DNA of 64,000 bases from Neoceratodus forsteri (GCA_016271365.2 CM057452.1:830272001-830336000); one strand, 5' to 3'. Counted from the first letter of the stretch, positions 9,567 through 21,360 are shown. Translations and numbers: made by a program. The notes: generated from the letters alone by a model not told the origin.

Positions 9567-12460
9567 ATGAGTACCAATGCCCATAGTCTGGGCAACAAGC
9601 TCCCTGAACTGGTGGCCTTGATGGAAGAGGGATGCCTGGATATCATAGCAGTCACAGAAACACGGTACACAGAGAACCATGACTGGGATGTTAACATACC
9701 AGGGTACACAACCTACAGGAGAGACAGGAAGGGGAGAAGAGTGGGAGTAGTAGCTCTCTATGTAAGGGAAAGGATAAAAGCAACTGAACAAAAGAGTAAA
9801 CAGGGAGGAGAGGAGGCACTGTGGGTCACCTTAGAGACTGGAAATGGCACCACAATCCGCACAGGGGTTGTATACAGACCCCATGTCAGGAGGAGGGAAT
9901 GGACAAGGATATGATAGAAGGCATTCTTAGGATGGCAGAGAAAAGGGAGATATTGCTGATGGGAGACCTGAATATGCCAGATGTTAACTGGAGCACATTT
10001 GCCGCAGTCATATCCAAGAGCAGGGCCATTCTCGATGCCCTACAGGTGGCATGCCTCAGACAGCTAGTTTTGGAACCCACTCATGAGGGAGCAATCTTAG
10101 ACCTCACACTCTCAAATGGGGACAGTGAGAGAATCTCAGCTCTAGAAGTGGGTAGCCTTTTGGAAACAAGTGACCACCAAACAGTGTGGTTCATGATAAA
10201 CTCAGCTACAGAGTCAAGCCATACAAAAGTGAGGATACTGGACTTCAGGAGGGCTGACTTTGGCAAGATGGGAGAGTGCCTTAGAAAAGCACTAGCGAAC
10301 AGGCTAGAAGGAGGGGTGGAGCAACAATGGGGAAACATCAAAACTGCCATCACAGAGGCAGTATAGCGCAGTGGTTTAAGGCTCTGAGCTGCAAATCTGG
10401 AGACCTGGGTTTGAATTACACAGCCCCCACTTGCATACTGTGTGACCCTGAGCAAGTCACTTAACTTCTCTGTGCTCCCAGGTTGCACCTGTAAACAAGC
10501 TTTCAGCTTAGTGTGTTTCACCTGGTTAAACAATTGGAAAAAACCAAGAACAAAAGAACAAGCCTTTGTGTGAAGCAAATAAACAAATCAAAACGAAAGA
10601 AAAAGCCACTATGGTTCTCAAAAGAGGTGGCGGGGAAGGTCAGGGAGAAAAAGATAGCATTCAGGAAGTATAAGGAAACACAGAAGAAGCAGGACAGAGA
10701 GTTGCACCAGTTAAGGCAGAAGGAAGCAGGGAGAGACGTCAGAATAGCAAAGGCCCAAACTGAGGAAAAGATAGCCAACTCGGTTAAGAAGGGGATAAAA
10801 CCTTTTATAGGTACATCAGGGAGCATAGAAAGACAGAGGGAGGAATAGTGAGGCTGAATAGAATGGACAGTGGGTGGGCAGAGAGGGACAGTGAAAAAGA
10901 AGGGATACTGAATGTATAATTCTGCTCAGTATTCAAAAAAGAGAAGGAGGAGAAGTGCCTAATCCAATTAAAAGAAGCACTCTGGATAGGGGCGCCGATC
11001 CCAGTCCTTTCACAGAAGAAAGGGTTCTGAAAGAACACCTAAAACTGAAGGTGGACAAGGCAATGGGGCCTGATGGAATTCTCACCATAATTCTAACAGA
11101 ATTAAGGGGAGAACTAGTGACACCACTGACTACCCTTTTTAACAAATCATGGGAGGATGGTGTGGTACCTGAGGACTGGAGGAAGGTGGATGTGATTCCC
11201 CTTCACAAAAGTAGGACCAAGACAGAGGCAGGAAACTACAGACCTGTCAGTTTGAACCCTGTGGTAGGGAAAGTGATGGAATCACTTCTGAAGGAAAGAA
11301 TTGTTGAGTACCTGGAGGCCAGTGGGGCACAGGACCAAAGGCAGCATGGGTGCACAGTGGGAAGGTCATGTCAGATGAATCTAATTGATTTCTTTGACTG
11401 GGTGACCAAAGTAGTAGACCATGGAGTGATTGTGGACATGGCCTACCTACACTTTAGCAAGGCATTTGACACAGTCCCACACAAAAGATTAATAGTCAAA
11501 TTAACCAGCCTGGGAGTGGATCCCAGTGTGGTACCCTGGGTAAAACATTGGCTGGACAACAGGACACAGAAGGTAATTGTAAATGGAGTCCACTCTGAAG
11601 AAAGAGGGGTTATTAGTGGAGTACTGCAGGGTTCAGTACTGGGTCCAGTCCTTTTTAATGTCTTTATAAGTGACATTGCAGAGGGACTGGAAGGAAAAGT
11701 ATGCCTCTTTGCAGATGACACAAATGACAAAGGGTTGATACACAAGAAGGCGTGGAAAGGATGAGAAGGGACTTGGCAAGGTTGGAGGAATGATCAGAAG
11801 TATGGCAGCTTGGATTCCATGCAAAGAAGTGCAAAATAATGCACCTGGGAAACAAAAACCCAGGGGAAGATTACACAATGGTGGGCGAGGTAGCAACAAC
11901 AACAAAAATGGAAAGGGACCTGGGGGTAATCATTTCAGATGACCTTAAGGTTAGCAAGCAATGTGAGAAGGCAGTAGGGAGGGCTGGGGGGATACTGGGA
12001 TGTATAGGTAGAGGAAACACCAGCAGAAAACAGGAAGTTGTTATTCCTCTGTACAGACAGTTGGGTGAGACTCCATCCAGAGTACTGTGTCCAGTTTTGG
12101 AGACCCCATCTTCACAAGGACATAGACAGGATAGAGGCAGTCCAGAGGAGGGCAACTAAAATGGTGCAGGGTCTGCAAGAGAAGCCATACAAGGAGAGAC
12201 TAAAGGAGCTTAATATGTATACCCTTGAGGAAAGGAGGGACAGGGGGGACATGATAGAAACTTTTAAGTACCTCAGTGGAATCAACAAAGTCCAAGAGGG
12301 TAGCATCTTCCAGAAAAAGAGATGTGCAAGAACAAGGGGACATCATTTGAAGATAGAGGGGGGGCAATGTGAGGAAGTATTTTTTCACAGAGAGGATGGT
12401 GAACAAATGGAACAGCCTTCCTGAGGAGGTTGTGGGGTCTAAAACTGTGGGAGAATTCAA
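9567..12460 (+). pseudogene. CR1 ORF2: AP endonuclease plus reverse transcriptase, broken
   Basis: Domains in order. Apurinic-like endonuclease: STNAHSLGNK, a VTETRYT block, MGDLNMPDVNW and SDHQTVWF (9567-10190). Linker (10200-10850) with a SINE inside. RT: VDKAMGPDG, NYRPVSLNPVVGKVMESLL, HFSKAFDTVPHKRL, SGVLQGSVLGPVLF and CLFADDTN (11050-11730). C-terminal blocks: PEYCVQFWRPHLHKD and YTLEERRDRGDMIETF (12060-12270). Frameshifts lie near 9890 (one C fewer than copy 4 in a C-run), 11760 and 12050. Motif A reads YLHFSKAF, with His in place of the catalytic Asp. The protein would nick the target and prime cDNA synthesis; this copy cannot. Confidence 0.85.
10356..10545 (+). mobile_element. tRNA-derived CORE-SINE (family S2), in CR1 copy 3
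   Basis: Starts GGCAGTATAGCGCAGTGG with a Pol III box A (TAGCGCAGTGG, 10364-10374) and a box B (GGTTTGAATTAC, 10408-10419). It continues with the MIR/CORE-type central block (TGTGACCCTGAGCAAGTCAC) and ends in a tail with AAACAAGCTTTCAGC and CACCTGGTTAAAC. It splits the CR1 ORF2 linker: copy 4 at about 13170 shows the uninterrupted sequence. SINEs are transcribed by RNA polymerase III and copied by a LINE RT. The reverse copy at 21526-21727 belongs to the same family. Confidence 0.85.
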
Positions 12461-12617
12461 GAATGCATGGGACAGACATAAGGCAATTTTTGTGGGGGGT
12501 AGGAAGAAATAGGCTGTTGGTTAACTAGGATCTGCAGCTTATCCTGTAGGTAGGGAAATGGGCAGACTAGGTGGGCCAAGCGGTCCTTATCTGCTGTCAA
12601 AGTCTATGTTTCTATGT

Positions 12618-13967
12618 AAACAGGGAGTAGAGGAGGCACTGTGGGTACCCTGGAGACAGGAAATGGCACCACAATCTGCACGGGGGTTGTATATGGACCC
12701 CCATCTCAGGGTGAGGCAATGGACAAGGAAATGATAGAAGGTATCCTTAGAATGGCAGAAAAAGGGGAGGTATTGTTGATGGGGGACCTGATTATGCCAG
12801 ACATTAACTGGATCACCTTTGCTGCAGCCACATCCAAGAGCAGGGTCATTCTCGATGCCTTACAGGGGGCATGCCTCAGACAGCTAGTGTTGGAACACAC
12901 TCGGGAGGGAGCAATCTTAGACCTGGTACTCTCAAACTGTGACGGAGAGAGGATCTCGGATTTAGAAGTGGGTAGCCATCTGGGAACAAGCGACCACCAA
13001 ACAGTGTGGTTCATGATAAACACAGCCATAGAGTCAAGCCATACAAAAGCAAGATTATTGGACTTTAAGAGGGCTGACTTTAGGAAAATGGGAGAGTACC
13101 TCAGAAAAGCACTAGCAAATGGGCAAGAAGGAGAAGTGGAGGAACAATGGGGAAAAATCAAAACAGCCATCACAATGGCAACAAGTCTTTGTGTGAAGCA
13201 AATCAACAAAACAAAATGAAGGAAAAAAACACTATGGTTCTCAAAAAGGTGGCGGGGGAGGTTAGGGAGAAAAAGGTAGCATTCAGGAAGAATAAGAAAA
13301 CACAGAAGAAGCAGGACACAGAACTGTACCAGTTAAAGCAGAAGGAAGCGGGGAAGGCAGTCAGAATAGCAAAGGCCCAAACTGAGGAAAAGATAGCCAA
13401 CTCAGTTAAGAAGGGGGATAAAACCTTTTATAGGTACATTAGCGAGTGAAGAAAGACCAATGGAGGGATAGTGAGGCTTAATAAAGGGAAGGGGGCGGTG
13501 GGAAGAGGATGACAGTGAAAAAGCAGGGATAATGAATGAATACTTCTGCTCAGTGTTCCCAAAAGAGGAGAGGAGGTACCTAAACTAAAGAATAGAAGCA
13601 CTCTGGATAGGGGGGTCAATATCGGTCCATTCACAGAAGAAAGGGTCCTGAAAGAGCTCCTAAAAGTCAGGGTGGACAAAGCAATTGGTCCTGATGGGAT
13701 TCACCCCAAAATTCTAAAACTAAGGAGAGAACTAGTGACACCACTGACTACCCTTTTTAACAAACCATGGGAGGACAGTGTGGTACCTGAGGACTGGAGG
13801 AGGGCGGATGTGATTCCCCTTCACAGAAGTGGGACCAAGACAGAGGCAGGAAACTACAGACTTGTTAGCTTGACCTCAGTGGTAGGGAAAATGATGGAAT
13901 CACTTCTGAAGGAAAGAATTGTTGAGTACCTGGAGGCCAGTGGGGCACAGGACCCAAGGCAGCATGG
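12618..13967 (+). pseudogene. CR1 copy 4, 5' part of ORF2 (endonuclease to RT)
   Basis: Starts inside the endonuclease domain directly at the 3' end of copy 3. The frame 12641-13219 holds GDLIMPDINW and SDHQTVWF endonuclease blocks; 13672-13967 holds early RT (VDKAIGPDG, GNYRLVSLTSVVGKMMESLL). It is about as similar to copy 3 as sister copies of one subfamily would be. It is interrupted at 13968 by a short LINE X copy and resumes at 14402. Small indels near 13220 and 13450-13670 break the frame. Confidence 0.8.
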
Positions 13968-14401
13968 ATTTTTTTTTTCATTAAATTCTCGGATTACAAA
14001 TACCTTTGAGCAGAAACTGCTCGTTTACAAAGGTTCCACGTCAAAGGATGAGGGTCAACATACATACAGAGGTAGTAAAAGAATGCTCAGTAAACAACCA
14101 AAACAACTAAAAGAATAAAGAAAGATACTCAGTTATAACATACTTTGAGATAATATTCATAAAACGAGCAGCTTGAGTAGGCAGCTGGCTATGGTAGCAA
14201 TAAGAGATAGAGGGCACCATAGGCAGTTAGCACTAGCCTGTATATTTTATAAACACATAGCATTGTGTATAAGAATCCGCTCCACTGACAGTCACAGCTC
14301 CTCTAAGGTTATTGTGGGTGGCCCTTAAAGGGCCTTTTGTTTTTTCTTCCACTTCTGATCGCCATTTCAGCAATTTTATCCCCCAAAGCCATACAGAGTC
14401 C
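13968..14401 (-). mobile_element. LINE X copy 2, short 3' end inserted in CR1 copy 4
   Basis: On the minus strand this ends in an A-rich tail (the T-run at 13970-13979). It carries the same terminal stem-loop as copies 1 and 3, with ACCTTTG and CAAAGGT arms around a GAGCA...TGCTC inner stem (13999-14033). Only about 430 bp of 3' UTR were copied, a typical severe 5' truncation. It splits the CR1 RT just after the RQHG(F)-type block, which resumes at 14402 with GRSCQTNQINFFD. Confidence 0.75.
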
Positions 14402-15676
14402 TGCAGTGGGAAGGTCATGTCAGACGAATCAAATCAATTTCTTTGACTCTGTGACCAGAGTAGTTGACCAGAGAAGGGCTGTGGACATGGCCTACCTAGA
14501 CTTTAGCAAGGCATTTGACACAGTCCCACACAAAAGATTAATAAACAAGTTAGCCAGCCTTGGAGTGGGTCCCAGGGTTGTAGCCTGGGTAAAACATTGG
14601 CTGGACAACAGGATGCAGAGGGTAATAGTAAATGGAGTCCACTCTGAAGAAAGGGGAGTTACTAGTGGAGTACCACAGGGTTCAGTACTGGGCCAGTACT
14701 CTTTAATGTCTTTATAGGTGACATTGCAGAGTGACTGGAAGGGGAAAATATGCCTCTTTGCAGATGACACAAAGATCTGCAACAGGGTTGATACACAAGA
14801 GGGGGGTGGAAAGGATGAGAAGGGACTTGGCAAGGTTGGAGGAATGGTCAAAAGTATGGTATCTTAGATTCAATGCAAAGAAGTGCAAAGTAATGCACCT
14901 GTGAAGCAAAAACCCAGGGGAAGAGTACACAATGTGGGGGGAGGCTTTAACAACAACAAAAATGGAAAGGAACCTGGGGGTAGTCATTTCAGATTACTTA
15001 AAGGTAGGCAAGCAATGTGAGAAGGCAGTAAGGAGGGCTGGGAGGATACTGGGATGCATAGGGAGAGGCATCACCAGTAGAAAATAGGAAGTTGTTATCC
15101 CTCTGTACAGATGGTTGGTGAGACCCCATCTGGAGTACTGCATGCAGTTCTGGAGACAGCATACACAGGACATAGACAGGATGGAGGCAGTCCAGAGGAG
15201 GGCAACTAAAATGGTGCAGAGTCTGCCCCAGAAGCCATATGAAGAGAGACTAAAAGAGTTTAATATGTATACCCTTGAGGAAAGGAGGGAGAGGGGGAAC
15301 ATAATAGAAACATGTAAGTACCTCAAGGGAATCAACAAAGTCCAAGAGGGTAGCATCTTCCAGAAAAAGAGATGTGCAAGAACAAGGGGGCACAATTTGA
15401 AGATAGAGGGGGGATGGCTCAGGGGCAATGTAAGGAAGTATTTTTTCACAGAGAAGGTCGTGGATGCATGAAACAGCCTTCCTGAGGAGGTTGTGGGGTA
15501 AAAACAGTGGGGGAATTCAAGAATGTATGGGACAAATATAAAGTAATTCTTGTGGGAGGTAGGAGCAAGTAGGCTGTTGGTTAACTAGGATCTGCAGCTT
15601 CTCCTGTAGATAGGAAAATGGGCAGACTGGGTGGGCCAAGCAGTTCTTATCTGCCATCAAAGTCTATGTTTCTAGG
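14402..15676 (+). pseudogene. CR1 copy 4, 3' part (RT core to 3' UTR)
   Basis: Resumes CR1 copy 4 after the LINE X insertion. RT blocks GRSCQTNQINFFD, DMAYLDFSKAFDTV, SGVPQGSVLG and LFADDTKICNRV are readable (14405-14790). The C-terminal RPHLEYCMQFW, YTLEERRERGN and KKRCARTRG blocks follow (15115-15410). Catalytic motif A (DFSKAFD) and motif C (ADD) are intact, but frameshifts near 14695 and 14800 separate them. It ends with the CR1 3' motif TCTATGTTTCTA at 15664-15675. Confidence 0.8.
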
Positions 15677-16277
15677 GCATAGGAACTCAGGCATTGAGTA
15701 TAGGATGGGGGAAGATACTGACAATCACTAAATAGGAAAGGGACCCTAATGTGTTCATATCTGACAACCTCAAGGTGGCAGGGCAGTATGACAAAGCAGT
15801 GGATAAGGTTATGGGGATGCTGGGGTGTATAGGGAGGGGTAATCCAGCAAGAGGAGGGAGGTGGTGTTGCCACTGTATCACTTGCTGGTGAGACCCTCCC
15901 TAGAGTATTATGTCCAGTTCTGAAGGTTGCAGTTCAGAAAAGCCATAGTCATGGTGGAGGCAGTCTAGAGGAGGGCAACTAAAATTGTGCTGGGATTGGA
16001 TGAGAAGCCCTACGAGGAGTGACTGAGGAATCTCAACATGTACATCCTGTAAGAGAGGAGAATGAGCGATGACATACTAAAGACCTTCCAAGTACCTCAC
16101 AGGGGTGAACAAGGTACAAGAGGGAAGTCTCTTTCAAATAAAAAGGAGCACCAGGACCTGGGGTCATGTGATGAAGCAGGGGGGTGGAGTTTTAGGAGAA
16201 ATGTGAGGAAATATTTTTTTACTGAAAGGGTGGTAATTGCCTGGAACAGACTGGCAGCAGATGTGGTAGAAATACAA
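15677..16277 (+). mobile_element. CR1 fragment (copy 5), RT C terminus and 3' UTR
   Basis: Decayed plus-strand CR1 sequence parallel to copy 4 at 14950-15480. A DNLKVAGQYDKAVDK-like block lies near 15765-15810, a LEYYVQF-like block near 15900, and a KYFFTERVVIAWNRL block at 16209-16250. It meets another CR1 3' end of opposite strand at about 16277, so the two copies are tail to tail. It is more diverged than copies 3 and 4 and has no usable frame. Confidence 0.65.
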
Positions 16278-16955
16278 ACATAGAAACAGAATTTTTCAAC
16301 AGATAAGTGCCACCTTTCCCACCTAGTCTGCCCATTTTTCCTTTCCTATAATGTCACTACAGACCTTACCAGATTTCCGGCTATCCCCCTTCCCACTTCC
16401 CTACCAAGATTCCCTTGTGCCTATCCCATGCATGCTTAAGCACACCACAGTTTTGCTCCCACTATCTCCACTGGAAGACTGTTCCAGGCATCCACCACTC
16501 TTTCAGTTAATAAGTACCTATTCACATCCTTCCAAAATTCCCCCCTTCCAGCTCCATTGCATGCTCTATTGTTCTTGTATACCTTGTCCTCTGAAAAGTA
16601 TTCCCCTCCTGAGACTTATTCACCCCCTGAGGTATTAATATGTCTCTATCATGTCCCTTCTCTCTCTCCACTCTTCCAGTGTGTACATATTGAGATCTCT
16701 CTGTCTCTCCTCATAGGGCTTCTGATGCAGCCCCTGCACCATTTTAGTTGCCCTCCTCTGGAGATCCTCTGCCCTGTCTTTTGAGATGTGCTGTCCAGAA
16801 CTGGACACAGTACTCTAGGTGGGGTCTCACCAATGATCTATACAGTGGTAACACCACCACCTCCCTCTTTCTGCTGGTGATACACCTCCCTATCCACCCC
16901 AGCATCCCACTGGCTCTACCTTCAGCCTTGTCACACTGCCTCGCTGCCTTAAGGT
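16278..16955 (-). mobile_element. CR1 fragment (copy 6), minus strand
   Basis: Read on the minus strand this is the C-terminal end of CR1 ORF2 (RQCDKAEGRASGMLG, SLVRPHLEYCVQFW at 16780-16950), a YTLEEW-type tail block and a 3' UTR ending in the CTGTTTCTATGT motif at about 16278. A CORE-SINE sits at its upstream edge (16966). It faces copy 5 tail to tail. Confidence 0.7.
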
Positions 16956-16965
16956 CAACCAATAT

Positions 16966-17171
16966 TTATTTTAATCTTTGGTAACCGAGTAGGGCCCACT
17001 AGGCACAAGTGCCTGTTTTCAGGGGCGACCTGGGAGCACTGGGCAGTTAAGTGACTTGCTCAGAGTCACACAGTATGCAAGTGGAGGTTGTGAGAATCAG
17101 ACTCAGGTCTGTTCTGCTGGATGTACCAAGCTCGTTCACACCTCGTTCCTCTAACCTCTAGGCTATACTGC
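16966..17171 (-). mobile_element. tRNA-derived CORE-SINE (family S1), 10-bp target duplication
   Basis: Minus-strand SINE flanked by CAACCAATAT (16956-16965) and CAACCCATAT (17172-17181), a 10-bp duplication with one mismatch. The minus strand begins GGCAGTATAGCC with box A, has a GATTCTCACAACC-type box B region, the CORE block with GAGCAAGTCACTTAAC, and a tail with ACAGGCACTTGTGCC. The same tail occurs at 54868-55088 and 57454-57690. The S2 family (10356, 21526) shares the head and core but has a different tail. Confidence 0.85.
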
Positions 17172-17199
17172 CAACCCATATCCATGTATTCATATCTGA

Positions 17200-20100
17200 C
17201 AGCTTCAATAATAAATATGAAATGAAATTAAACTTTAATTATATGATGCCTTTCTCAAACCAAGGTGCCTTCAATAATTTAAAAGCACTATACAATAAAT
17301 AAGTGCAAATTCATAAATAATTTATACAACTCTAAATCTGAGCTCCGATTCACAATCATTAATTAAAATTGATCTTCAACCATAAATAGGTCTTTAGGGC
17401 CTTTTTAAACTCCTCCATGGTCGCACACTGATGGAGCGGCCAGGGTAGAGAATTCTAAAGGGTCGGAGCAGCAAACATAAAAGCACGAGCTCCTGATGAT
17501 TTTAAAGAAACCCTCGGAATCTCTAGCAACTCCTTGTCCGCCGAGCAGAGAGATCGCCCGGGGCAGTAGGGAACCAAAATCTCTTTCAAGTAGTCCGGAC
17601 CCAGTCCATGTAGGACTTTGTAGGTCAAAAGACCAACTCCACCATTGAATTGGCAGCCAGTGCAGATCGCGCAATACCAGCGAAATATAGCAGGTACGAG
17701 ATGTACGTGTCAGTAATCGGGCCGCAGCGTTCTGCACCAGCTGTAAGCAGCGGATATCAACATCAAAAAAGCCCTAGATGAATGGAGTTGCAATAATCCA
17801 GGCATGAAATCACAAAAGAGTGGACCAATGTAGGAAAGTCAGCAGGCAGAACATGGTGCTTAATCCTGGCGATGTTCCTAAGATGGTAAAAGGAAAGTTT
17901 GACAACTGCCGACACTTGCGAACACAGTGTCAGTTCATTGTCAAAAATCACCCCCAGGTTCCGCACCCGTTCAGAGGTAGGGAGCTAGATACCTCCCAGA
18001 AATAAACCTGAGAATAAACCAGCTCCCATCCCCTCTACCCTATGACCTGGGTCCACAACCAACACCTCCGTCTTCTCCGAGTTCAACTTCAGCCAGCTTG
18101 AACTCATCCAGCATTAGATTTCGGTGAGGCAGCTATTAATAACCGAGAAAGCTCTAGCCTGGTCGGGAGCAAAAGACAGGTAGAACTGGGTATCATCTAC
18201 ATAGCAGTGAAACTTTAGCCCATACCTTCTTACAATGTCTCTGAGGGGCAGCATATACACTGCGAACAACATGGGGGACAACACCGAGCCCTGTGGTACC
18301 CCACATGACAGAGAGAGAGGGCAGGAAGAATTTAATCCAGACACCACTCTCTGAGTTCTGTCAGTGAGGAAAGATCTAAACCAGCTGAGGACTGTCCCTG
18401 ACAGGCCACAGATAAACTCCAGGCATGCGAGAAGTACCCCATGGTCCACAGTGTCAAAAGCTAATGAGAGATCAAGAAGAACGAGAATGGAATGATTCTT
18501 CTGATCTCTAGCCATCAGGAGATAATTGGGCACCTGAACCAGCACTATCTCAGTACTATGTCTCTTTTGAAAACCAGACTGGAGGGGTTCATAGATGTCA
18601 TGGATGGTTAGATGGTTCTCCAACTGTGCAGCCACCACTTCTCAATAATCTTCCCAACAAAGGGAAGATTAGAGATCGGCCTGTAGTTAGCATAGCAGTC
18701 GGGGTCCAAGGTAGCTTTCTTCAGGAGGGGTGTCACCACCACCGCCTTCAGGGACCTAGGAAACTCACCTGTATCCAAGAAGCACCAGACTATCCATGCT
18801 AGAACCGGGCCAATAGTCTCAAGACAACCCTTTATCAGGGAAATCGGGCTCGGGTCTAAACTACAGCACATAGGGCACATACTATGGACAATCCTCATGA
18901 CATCGATAAACTCAGGCCGGTTGACGGAACTCCAGGAGAGACTGGAGAGAGCAACCAAACTCTGATCAAAAGGATCTCCCATAGAGGGAGCAGGTTGGAG
19001 TGCTGCTCTGATGTCGGTCACCTTATCTGCAAAGAAGCGAACAAGCTCATCACACTCTAATTGAGAAAAAGCTTTCCAAACCTGGAGACAGGCTGGGTTG
19101 CACAGTCTGTCAACAGTTCGAAAAAGCTGAGCTGGTTGGTTCTGAGCAGCCTCAATCTCTCTGGTCAGGAACTCTGCCTTCTTACAAGAGATTGTGGAGT
19201 GATAGAGTTGATAGTGTTCCATCAATCTAAGATGGTCGGCATCAAGGGCAGTTCTCCGCCAACAACGCTCTAATCTTCATCCTTGTCGCCGTATCTCCCT
19301 CAAGGTCTCATCAAACCATACAGACCGAGGTCAAAGGGGGAGACGATGAACACAGACAGGAGCAATTTGATCCAGAGCCGAGACGATGGCCCTATTATAG
19401 GCCAGCACCAAGGCATCAGGATCATTGCTCACTTCAGAAAACTCTGATAGGTTAAGCGCCGCTGCCAGGCCCAAAGAGCTAATATCTCGTAAAGAGCGGT
19501 ACTTAACCATCTCCACAGGGGTAGGCCTACAAGGGGGGATGCAAAAACTGAAGCCCACAGTGTAGTGATTGGATCAACTGATGGGTTCCACCCCCACGTC
19601 AGTGGCCTCAAACCCCAGGAGGAAAACTAAGTCCAAGGAATGACCACTCTTATGCATGGCAGAAGTAACCACTTGTGTGAGACCCAAAGATGTCATTAAT
19701 TGGAGGAAGTGTTGTCCAAACTGCGAATATTCATCATCGATCCAGGCATTGAAGTCACCCAGGACCATCAGCCTGGGAGACTCAAATGCCATGTCAATGA
19801 TGAAGTCGGCTACTTCCTGTAGAAAACGTTTCTCATCCCCTGGTGGACTGTAGATGAGAACAATTCTACAACCCACACCTGCTACAACGGTACATTCAAA
19901 GGACTCAGCCTCCTCAACTGGTACATTTGTGAGTCCCAGTTCAGTCTTGAAACAGACCGCAACCCTTCCCCCACCACGGTCCAACCTCACTCAGGCAGTG
20001 TAACACAGAGTACCCAGCTGGAATTGCTGCCTCCAATACTGGACCGCCATTACCATCCAGCCAGGTCTCGGTAATGCAAGCCAGATCCACGAACTCCACA

Positions 20101-20580
20101 AGATTTGCAATAACTTCAGTCTTGTTCCTAATGGATCTGGCATTGCATAACACCTCTCGGGTTGGACGGGTCACTGAAGTGGAACAAACCACTTGCCCAA
20201 CACCATTAATAGTAGAGGTGCCCTTGGATATGGGAACCAGACAAGGAGAACCTCGCTCTAGAATCCATTTCGCTCCAGGGCGTTTTCTGGTCTCTACAAC
20301 CCCAATCCAATGTTCCCGCTCATTCGGCCTCCACTGTCCACACCCACCAAAACTCCTCCTCCCCTTCTGTACAATCCCCAGTGCTCTACAGTGCTGGTAA
20401 GTTGACAACTGTAATGGCACAGGGGAGAAAGGGCGGCGGGCACAGAGAGTGGAGGACGAATAGTACACGACCGTGGTGGCAGACCCTCTACACATGATAA
20501 AACCAAAGCCAAAACAATAACCAAAAATAAAATCAATCAAAAATAAAAAATATCCAAATAAATAAAATCCAAAATCAAAA
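17200..20580 (-). pseudogene. L2 copy 1: near full-length ORF2 (endonuclease plus RT), broken
   Basis: Minus-strand L2 LINE with an endonuclease and RT. From 5' to 3': endonuclease (CITETWLDGN near 20060, GDFNAWIDDE near 19740, HKSGHSLDLVF near 19640), linker (QLFRTVDRLCNPA near 19110), RT blocks NYRPISNLPFVGKIIEK (near 18650), HSTEIVLVQV, LLDLSLAFDTVDHG (near 18450), SCGVPQGSVLSPMLF (near 18280) and CYVDDTQFYLSF (near 18190). The 3' UTR ends near 17200 with an AAAGGCATCAT-type L2 terminus. Motif A Asp and the VDD pair survive, but frameshifts near 18620, 19330-19570 and 19990 break it. Family context: L2 ORF2 nicks DNA and reverse-transcribes at the nick. Confidence 0.85.
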
Positions 20581-20581
20581 A

Positions 20582-20835
20582 TCCAGAGGCTCTCACCCTC
20601 CCTTAAGTTCTAAAACAAATCATAAATACAAATCACATAATAATCTCTATGAGTCAGTGTCAGAGGGCAAACAGCAACTTTCCACAGAGAAACCTAGAAT
20701 CCTGATAACGGCAGGAGGGGCTCTCACCCCCTCTTAATCCAACTATCAAAAGTTCCTCCAGATAAAATTCGGGCAAACAGCAGAAGGGGCTCTCACCCCC
20801 TCTTAATCCAATCACCGAAAAGTTCCTTCGGAAAA
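20582..20835 (-). repeat. Imperfect tandem repeats in the L2 5' region
   Basis: The motif GGGGCTCTCACCCCCTCTTA followed by AATCCA and then AAAAGTTCCT appears at 20717-20762 and again at 20786-20830, with a weaker match near 20588-20610. The period is about 70 bp. Position is upstream of L2 ORF2 on the minus strand, so these may be 5' UTR/promoter monomers, as known for several LINEs. That role is inference. Confidence 0.5.
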
Positions 20836-21360
20836 ACCAAATCTTTTCCAATAAGCTGTACTCTCAGGACCCAGGCCTAGACACCGAAGCTAAGATCGGG
20901 CCGAAGGGCTGTAATCTGAAATAGGGCCCTGAGATGGCAGCAATAGCTCCCACCACAGAGATACCATAGGAACCCCAAGGGAAATCCACACCACCATTAA
21001 CCCCCAGAGTTCCCTCAGAACAACCCAAACACAGCCACAATCCCACACCCAGGAGCCAAGGCCCAAAAAGAGAATGCAAATCCCCACCTTCACAGGAGAG
21101 GAAACCCACAGAAAGAACAGGCCGCTCTAGGAGGGGAACCTGTAATCCCGGCCACCCACCAGCCACTGGGATCCCCCAACCAACAATCACAGGAGAGAGC
21201 GACCCTCCGGCCAAAATCCCTGTGATTCCTCCCCAAACGGCCCCAAAACCCTTATGAGTCACCCACACCAGGGAAGGGGAAGCAAATATGATTGCTACAA
21301 GGTCCCTTTGCTGTCTTGTGACCGTGAATACCTCTTCCTCCATTTTGTACTTCACCTCTG
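20836..21360 (-). other. Probable upstream part of L2 copy 1 (5' UTR or ORF1 remnant)
   Basis: No stop-free frame with a recognised domain. A 163-codon minus-strand frame (20864-21355) is rich in Gly, Val and Trp and looks compositional rather than coding. It lies between the L2 5' repeats and a CR1 fragment, so it may be the remaining 5' end of L2. I cannot confirm this without another full-length copy. Confidence 0.3.

Larger units (their letters stand above)
8286..12617 (+). mobile_element. CR1 copy 3, nearly full length (about 4.3 kb)
   Basis: The most complete CR1 in the window: 5' UTR (8286-8492), ORF1 (8493-9418), ORF2 (9567 to about 12460), and a 3' end with TCTATGTTTCTATG (12603-12616), the short CR1-type terminal repeat. 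A CORE-SINE is inserted at 10356-10545. CR1 elements retrotranspose by target-primed reverse transcription and rarely make long target duplications; none is visible here. All ORFs are broken by small indels and stops, so this copy is inactive, but its domains serve as the reference for the other CR1 fragments listed. Confidence 0.85.

Noticed and set aside
10360..10430. Functional tRNA gene
   Set aside because: Only the box A/B promoter resembles tRNA; the acceptor stem does not pair and the CORE block follows, so it is a SINE.
20864..21355. 163-codon Gly/Val/Trp-rich minus frame as a host or L2 ORF1 gene
   Set aside because: No initiation context, no domain and biased composition next to L2 5' repeats. 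Kept only as an unassigned region.
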